Assembly (NCBI GenBank): GCA_029721515.1
Contig: JAQQSB010001539.1
Location: 1-64,000, forward strand
DNA: 64,000 nucleotides
Reading direction: 5' to 3'
From: Synanceia verrucosa
Lineage: Eukaryota > Chordata > Actinopteri > Perciformes > Synanceiidae
Position 1 is the first letter of the stretch. Each line of letters begins with the position of its first letter. Below, one piece after another: positions 57,854 through 64,000 of this stretch. The translations under genes were made by a program, and so were the position numbers. The notes beneath the pieces are model-generated. The model had not been told where the DNA came from and did not search any database. It was given only the letters and a program-made list of their open reading frames with translations.

Positions 57854-59195
57854 TCAGGGTGGTGACTGTGGTGAGAGCCTGTCATCCAGCCTTTTATTTT
57901 CCTTATGAAAAGATTGCTTTAATCGTCTCTTCCTTCTTACTATTTCAAAGGGTGCTTCATGTGACTCGTTAATTGTTGGAGCTAAAAACTCGGGTGTAGG
58001 GGAGAAAGAGTCTGAGTTGGCATTAGACAGAGGACAGAGAGGGATGCTACAGGTTCCTTGGTCAGCAGTCAGACTTATTGAACTGAAATCTGAACTGGGG
58101 CTCTCACTAGCACTTTCATGTTTCTCCTGTGCTTCATCACAACTGTCAACCTCACTATCAGCATCACTTTGTATAATTAGACTCCCCTCACCTGATGGAG
58201 AGGAGAAATCATCGGGTAGGGGGACTGAGCGCTGCTGCTCTGCTGTGGATGGTGAGTCACTCTGTCGCTGTGGTAGCTGGGGGGTTTCCCCCAGTGGTGG
58301 AGCGGAGGGCTGGCAGGGGGGCTGACGTTTCCTGCAGATCGACTGGCTGCCCATCCGCTGCTGCTGCGAGGCAGGCCCCAGAGGATCCTGTTGCTCCGTC
58401 AGGGCTGGTGAAGGACCAGAGACTGCTGCTGCTCCTGTGGGGCTGATGGACCATCAGCCCCACAGGAGCAGCCGCAACAGCCATTTTGAGCACATGGGCT
58501 GCACAGACTCTGCTGGTTGCATTCTTTGGCTCTGGGGCCCAGACCGCCACATCTCCAACACTTTACCGTCAGGCACTGCCTCACCTGATGATTGGTGGAA
58601 TGACAGGTGAAGCACGCGACTAACTGGCCCGGATATATAATACGGCCATTATACGGACCCAGGGAAATTGAGGTGGCAATTGTAATCCGTTCTCCGTTGG
58701 CATCTGTTCAAAGTTTAACTTTATACCTCCGTACTCCATACCAGATGCCAAACCTGTCCACTGGTTTACTGGAGTGTAAGATGTCACAATACCTCCGCAG
58801 GCATAAATCGATATCATGATTTGACAACCTACTGGTCCAAAATTTTACAATTAAAGTGGTGATGTCCAATTGAACTGACGATTCAACAGACCAGTCTTTC
58901 CACTTCATGGCCAGCTTGTTTGATGCTTGTACCTCCAGGAATCTTCGCAGAGGACCTTCCTGGAGGAAACACAGTTCAAAGTCTCTCTTATTCGGCAACG
59001 CGATGAAAGAATATACATCCGAGGCATTAATCCAACAGGACTCAAAGAGGAGTGTCTCACCGACATAATCACGGTTGGGGAGATCACCATCTCCAGTGTA
59101 TCTCAACCTCACCCAGTATTGTCCAAACTTAGAAGCATATTGTTTGGGTTTACTAACCAGGGGGGCATTGTGGCCAGCTGCCCAACTGGGTGCTG
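57854..59195 (-). pseudogene. Tx1 LINE ORF1 with contracted repeat (right copy)
   Basis: The N-terminal domain matches the left copy (59112-58708) but ends at a TGA where the left has CGA (KVKL then Arg), a CpG-type change. Knuckles 1 and 2 are preserved (the second also with Pro for His). The third is cut after CSPCAQNG. The Gln-rich array is reduced to 58391-58485 and contains an inverted unit. The C-terminal acidic and basic parts (58354-57854) are almost identical to the left copy and stop seven bases before ORF2. ORF1 length here, about 1.3 kb, is closer to that of related LINEs, which suggests the short array is nearer the ancestral size, although deletion has also clipped knuckle 3. 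Confidence 0.8.
58428..58472. repeat. Perfect 22 bp palindrome from two opposed array units
   Basis: GCTGCTCCTGTGGGGCTGATGG, one base, then its exact reverse complement. Both arms are minisatellite core sequence, so one unit has been inverted against its neighbour. Confidence 0.9.
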
Positions 59196-59440
59196 GAAAT
59201 ATTGAAAAGAGGTAATTAGCCTACAGTTTATTTACGTGGGATCTACAAAATAAAGGAAACAGTCCCACCGAGAGACCGAAAACACGGACATATAATGAAG
59301 CGATCGAGCTCCAGTTTTGCCCCTTCCACTCATCTTTTAATGCTTTCTCTCACCGAGACGAAAAGAAAAAATCTCCAGTTTTTCCTCTGCCGCTCATCTT
59401 CAGGTATTTTCTGTTGTTGAGACCAAAAGAAATGTTCCGG
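59196..59440 (-). promoter_or_regulatory. Tx1 LINE leader (right copy)
   Basis: Same two-unit leader as 12388-12627; both H2A-like segments (ATGAGTGGAAGGGGCAAAAC and ATGAGCGGCAGAGGAAAAAC on the minus strand) are present. Confidence 0.55.
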
Positions 59441-59610
59441 TTCTGGTCTCAGGCAGCATACGAGTACTCTGTCTTGTTGTGGTTTGTCTGTTTTTCTTTG
59501 TTGATGCTCTGTTGTCTAGTTTGTTGTTAATGCAGATGCCATCCTCTGCTTACACTGCAAAACAAATCTACCTACAGGTACAAATAAAGTCACCTAACCT
59601 AACCTATAAA
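59441..59610 (+). mobile_element. Rex/L2-like LINE 3' UTR end (right copy)
   Basis: Counterpart of 12221-12387: GGTACAAATAAAGTCACC followed by TAACCTAACCTA. The LINE body is not present on this side of the right arm. Confidence 0.65.
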
Positions 59611-59694
59611 ACAATCAAATCACATCCACATCCAGGGCTGGTAAATAACACCATACAAGTGGAGCAGTGCCTCAGTAATGTCAGGCAGTGGTCC

Positions 59695-62600
59695 TTACTC
59701 CTCTTCCTCCTCTGACTCTGACTCTGGGATAGTGAAGCCGTTGTCGTCCCACTCCTCACTGTCCTCTGTCTGTGTGTGAAGTGAATCACAGTCCATGGAG
59801 GCTAAGCTACAGTACACATCTACAGCCTGTCTGTGCTGACTTTTCACTGAGAGACGTCTTCCACTCAGGACACTGATGAGCCCTTGTGTAGCCTCCTCTG
59901 TCAGGTCACCAAAATCTGTAAATGAAAACAAACAAAACAACTGATACAGAGCATCATTTATTGATTTTAATATCATATTATATAATATTGATAACTTATT
60001 GTTTCCATCATATATCAAATACAAAGACCAAACATTTGCTGAGTTCAGCATAACACATGGCAAGATTTCTAACAATGAAAAAATATGAAGGTGTTCTACA
60101 CATGTAGGACTAAACCTGTTTGCAGAGTGGAGGAAAAGATTCTCCTTTGAAGAGCTCATACATACTGTTGGTTTTGAGGCTCTCCAAAGTCTGTCCTCTG
60201 AGTGTCTCCACTTCTTTGACTTCCTTCAGGAGGTAAAGGACGTGCTGAGACATCTCCTTTAACAGGATGCTCTGCTCCTCCTCCAAGCGTTTCACCAGCA
60301 TCACCTGGTCAAAAACAGTCCTCTTCAACATGAAGTTGTTACCTTCAGATTGAGGAGAGGAATGGAGAAGGGACAAAGGTATATTTACATGTTATGGCAG
60401 AATAATGCTTATTTCTGACACTAATATATTTATGGCCAGAGTACAAAAGTATTAAAACTGTAATTCAATTGCGCATTGACAAAAATACAATAATAATAAT
60501 TTAAATAAGTGAGATCGGAACCATTGTTCCATCTGAAAATTGAAAACTGTTCAAAATTTACAACACTAACATACAGTCGCACCACGGTCATAGAGTGGGA
60601 ATAATCTCAAAGATCAACAAGACAAGCTAACTTATTAGCATACCATTTTCATGCCTCTCCCATGGTGGGATGTAACCCTCTGTCAGACTGCACGCCAACT
60701 CCTCTTCAATCTGATCTTCAGCCACTGAGTTGTACTGAACAACCTTCTCACGAAGCTTCTTCTTCAGCTCTGTCATTTGTTTTCTCTTTCTTTGTCTCAC
60801 CTGGTTGCTATCTGCATTGTGGGAGGAAAAGAGAACTGTGTTGTGGTTGATAATCTTTTGTGGTGTCATGGAAATTAACTTAGTTTGAACACAAACCATG
60901 CTGACGGTACAGGTCTTGTTTCTTGTGCAAAAGGGTTACACAGTGATGTTCTCAACGTCTGCCCTCATGTCTTCAGTACACCCTGGAGTGGATACTCTCT
61001 CTGAATAGGTAAACAATAACCAAAGAGAGAAATGTCATCAACTGTCTCATTTTCAACATAAAGTAATGTGCTATTGTGGATGTGAAGGAATAACATGGAC
61101 ACATGAAAAGACATCAAAGTACAGTTCATTTTTCACCTGTTACCGTCCATTGCCTCACATCACACACCCACTGCTGTAGGGTTTCCTCATCAAGGTTGTG
61201 CTCCTTCTTTATGTTTTCGAGAGCGGTAGCTTCAACCTCTGCCCGCTTGGTGATCTTTAAAAGAGAACAAAACAAAAACAAGACAAATGCCACACCATAA
61301 TGCAAAAACCACCAGTTTAAGTTAAGCTTTCATCAAAACAGATGAGACCTTAGACGACACCATCTGTATCCCAAAAGTAGGTGTTGAGAAAAATGATCCA
61401 TAAAGCTGTAAAGTCACAATTATATAACAGCACAGATTTTTTTCATAAGTATATAATATGTGTTGAGTCAGGAGAACGATCAGCAGGCATTCAGCATATT
61501 TTTTTTCTTTTCCCCTTATGTCCAATTTATTTAAAGGGACTGGGTTTAATAAATAATCATATAAATATCAATATAATAATAATATTAATAATAATAGTGC
61601 GTTGGGTATCTGCAGGTAGGCAGGAGAGTGAGGGAGGAGCCATTCTGATGAAGTGTGCCAGCAGACAGGTGTGTGGCTTCTTTGTCTGTTCAGTGTGGCA
61701 TGCTGCTGCAGGGGAGAGACAGCTTGCATCAGTGTTTAGATGAGCATAGAGACGCTGTCGGTATGTCTACATTTTATGAGTTTAAATGATGTTCTCAATC
61801 AGTGGGATGAGTGCAAAAGTGTCTTTCCTCTTCTGTTTGCCCTGCTCTGTGGACACTAGTCAGTTAGTTATTCACTCATTCATTGATTCATTGTGTTCAT
61901 TGCCAACTAAATGCTGATAGATAAATAAATAAATAAATAGATGGACAATTAGACTCATAGAGATATAAACAGATAGTATATAAGAATATTGGTTGATTCC
62001 TTTTGAAGTCACACTGATTAGTTTATTCATACTGGCTTCCTAATTTCATGTGTGTATATATAGATATATTTTATTTGGTTGAGAGGCAAATTGAAGAACT
62101 GAATAGACTTGGTGCATTAATTGCCTAAATAAAATGCCTAATAAATCCAACCTCACTCATAAATTTAACATGATTTTTTTTTTTGGTTTAAATAATAATA
62201 TTGATATTTAATTTTACCATGATGAAATAAGCTATCAAATATACTATGTTGATAAATTTGCTTATCTAATTTAGTGCTCTGTTTCCATTTTAAGGTTATC
62301 AATCTATCCCATCCTGTGTGGTATTGAGAGGATAAATAAAGACACAGTGAATGAATGGATGGAGTTGTACCGCGTCCTCTGTGGTCATCTATGCCGTTTG
62401 AGTTCAGGCAGGCATTGAAGCATTATCCCCAGAGGACTCTACAATATGAGATGAGAAGGAAATTGCATTTTTCCCATACTTTGACGTATTGGTGGGCTAG
62501 TGCATGATGAAGGTTGTCTTTCTTTCTTCTGTTCCACCCAATGGCCTGTTGAGTGAGCGTGTTCACTCTTCCTAATTGAAATACGAAATCACAATGGTAG

Positions 62601-63805
62601 GAATTAATAAATGAATTTAGTCTGTTGTTTAGTCACTTTAATTACAGTAAAGTGATACAGCTGTATCGTTCATAGAAATGTTTACACTGTTGAGGACTGC
62701 CTTATCACAGTGTGAGGTATGACTGTGGTACCAACCTGCCTTTGTCATGGATTTGGTAATGAGAGCTGCCCGGGACAGAAAACTGTTAACCAACAAAGAA
62801 AATATTCCATTTATGTTCAGGCTATATACACAGCATGAAGTTTATGAAAAACCCTGCATTTGACATTTGTGGTCCCTTTCAGCAACATGCATTTAACATA
62901 GCTAAAAATATGACCAGCCCACCTGTCATTTCAGCAATAAAGGATGATATAAAGGATAGGATTTATTCCTCACACCAGGCTGGTCAATTACAAAACAAAT
63001 AACCATTTCTAGTGTTTTGATTTTGATTAAGACTCATTTTACAATAATTACATACTTGCTCCACTTCCTCTCCAACTGTGTTTCCTGCTCCATCCTGACT
63101 TCTCCCACCCCATCTCACCTGCAGCACAATGTAAGAAGAGTTACAAAGCCCCATAGTTTGCACTATGTTTTTTGATAGAACATCATCCAATAGAGATGTC
63201 ACGCTTACCGGTGTATCGGTAAACCCTAATAAAAATGTTTATAACAATTACCGTTTTAATTTCAAAATAAAAACTTGTACCTTTGATAAGGCTTTGTCTG
63301 TATTTTTTACACTTTTTTGAAACTATTTCAGTTTGTGTAGGACTGTGTAGAATGCTTTCTGAACATATTCAACACACTTTTTAAATAATACCACAATGAT
63401 ACCCAAAACCGTGATAATTTTGGTCACAGTAACCATGAGGTTAAACTTTCATACCGTGACACCCCTATAATCCAATAATGCATGACATGCACAGCTTTTA
63501 AAGAGCATGTCCTTTGCTTTAGATTTGAAAATGGCCTTTCAAATATGTCATTACAAAAGCACAACATTCTACAAATTCACAAGAGTAACTTAAAACACTT
63601 GGTGAAGGTTATAACACAGCATATTCTGTTGGCTAGTCTGGTATTTCCCTGTAGCTGCTGTCACATTACAATTTGAGTGATTGCATGTACCTCACATTTT
63701 GGTGTATGGGCTTTAGCATGCATGACACTCAGTAATGGTCTCATGTCTGTCAACTGCAAAAGCTCTGGTAACTGCTCGGCTACCTTGTTCAGGTCGGGCC
63801 AGGAT
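59695..63805 (-). pseudogene. KDZ-family transposase gene, nine exons visible, 5' end beyond window
   Basis: Minus-strand exons: 63805-63691, 63118-63056, 62790-62736, 62571-62480, 61254-61137, 61000-60897, 60811-60644, 60342-60116 and 59915-59695. The first four are too short or too split to stand out as open frames. They encode LLSVMHAKAHTPKCE, VRWGGRSQDGAGNTVGEEVEQ, VNSFLSRAALITKSMTKA and RVNTLTQQAIGWNRRKKDNL, which join in phase into the core of a Kyakuja-Dileera-Zisupton transposase (the GEEVEQ and GWN blocks are hallmarks). The C-terminal exons match the left arm, with the acidic tail SESEEEEE and stop intact. Defects: the acceptor before VNSFLS reads TTG instead of an AG (62791-62793), and a TAA with two extra bases interrupts the exon at 60897-61000. 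A hAT MITE sits in the first visible intron. Dead copy of a DNA transposon with introns; a domesticated gene is less likely. Confidence 0.75.
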
Positions 63806-64000
63806 CTGAAAAGCAGAAACAGCATATTGACAGTTTGATAAAGACACATCTTAATTACTGCATAAATCTACAATAAATACAATCACTGTAAAGGTATGAC
63901 ATAGGCCATTTTGACCAAAGGGATAAATATGTAAAACAGCAATGAGGATTAGCTGCATGTCACATCCATACAGAAGAAAGAAACATTTGCCGTATTTGAG
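62441..64000. other. KDZ introns and upstream flank
   Basis: Apart from the four KDZ exons and the MITE, this stretch shows no further coding sequence. 63806-64000 looks intronic on the minus strand (pyrimidine-rich TGTTTCTGCTTTTCAG acceptor at its end). Confidence 0.5.
63191..63467. mobile_element. hAT-type MITE, 277 bp
   Basis: Ends TAGAGATGTCACG and CGTGACACCCCTA (inverted), flanked by TCATCCAA and TAATCCAA, an 8 bp target duplication with one mismatch. No open frame. It lies in a KDZ intron. Confidence 0.7.

Larger units (their letters stand above)
52507..62440 (-). repeat. Right arm of the large inverted duplication
   Basis: Reverse complement of 9385-21928, in the order Tx1 tail, 260 bp segment, L2-like LINE, Tx1 ORF2, ORF1, leader, Rex-like 3' UTR, KDZ exons and introns. 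Homology ends at 62440 (CTCTAC|AATATG), exactly where BEL2 begins on the left. Confidence 0.9.

Noticed and set aside
9385..62440. Assembly artefact creating the inverted arms
   Set aside because: The arms differ by substitutions, small indels and several distinct structural changes, which argues for real divergence. It cannot be ruled out without reads.
59695..63805. Functional or domesticated KDZ host gene
   Set aside because: A shared frameshift plus stop and a lost splice acceptor argue against it. An unusual splice pattern cannot be fully excluded without RNA data.
1..64000. tRNA, rRNA or snRNA genes
   Set aside because: No cloverleaf-like or other known RNA gene sequence was recognised. 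The tRNA-Leu match at 24201 is a primer binding site only.

Overview
This is a eukaryotic window, most likely from a teleost fish. It is assembled almost entirely from transposable elements. The mix is typical of teleosts: Tx1/L1-like, L2-like and Rex-like LINEs, BEL/Pao and Ty3/Gypsy LTR elements, an internally deleted Tc1 element, a hAT-type MITE, a decayed retroviral integrase and a KDZ (Kyakuja-Dileera-Zisupton) transposase gene with introns. I found no intact host gene. The only candidate host features are an RFX X-box with a nearby ATG (about 23.2 kb) and a CCAAT/GC-box/CRE cluster (about 29.5 kb).

Layout. 1-5396 is copy A of a composite repeat called R here. It holds an ERV integrase remnant, an AT-rich microsatellite and a Tc1-like deletion derivative. 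5397-9384 is a truncated BEL/Pao element (BEL2, minus strand). 9385-21928 is the left arm of a large inverted duplication: KDZ 3' exons, a Rex-like LINE 3' end, then a Tx1-type LINE whose ORF1 contains a 3.3 kb glutamine-rich minisatellite and whose ORF2 is interrupted by an L2-like LINE in the opposite direction. 21929-24020 holds the rest of the Rex-like LINE, a short duplicate, the X-box region and a scrap of R. 24021-28280 is a young Ty3/Gypsy element with near-identical 180 bp LTRs. 29558-35142 is R copy B with an extra promoter-like head. 35143-39331 is BEL1 (minus strand, 5' LTR present, 3' part lost). 40110-42429 is an inverted second copy of the R head, split by a LINE with a 25 bp target duplication. 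43040-43536 is a solo BEL LTR. 43879-48497 is R copy C, inverted. 48.5-52.3 kb is low-complexity and LINE debris. 52285-62440 is the right arm of the large inverted duplication, and from there the KDZ gene continues to the window edge with upstream exons absent from the left arm.

The elements form a readable order of events. A KDZ gene was already frameshifted. A Rex-like LINE landed just past its stop codon. A Tx1 LINE entered the Rex 3' UTR, leaving an approximately 50 bp target duplication. An L2-like LINE then entered the Tx1 element. The whole stack was copied in inverted orientation, after which the arms diverged. The clearest difference is the ORF1 minisatellite: roughly 80 units on the left, and about one unit plus an inverted one on the right.

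Family names rest on motifs read by eye. Copy identities are judged from aligned stretches, not computed.
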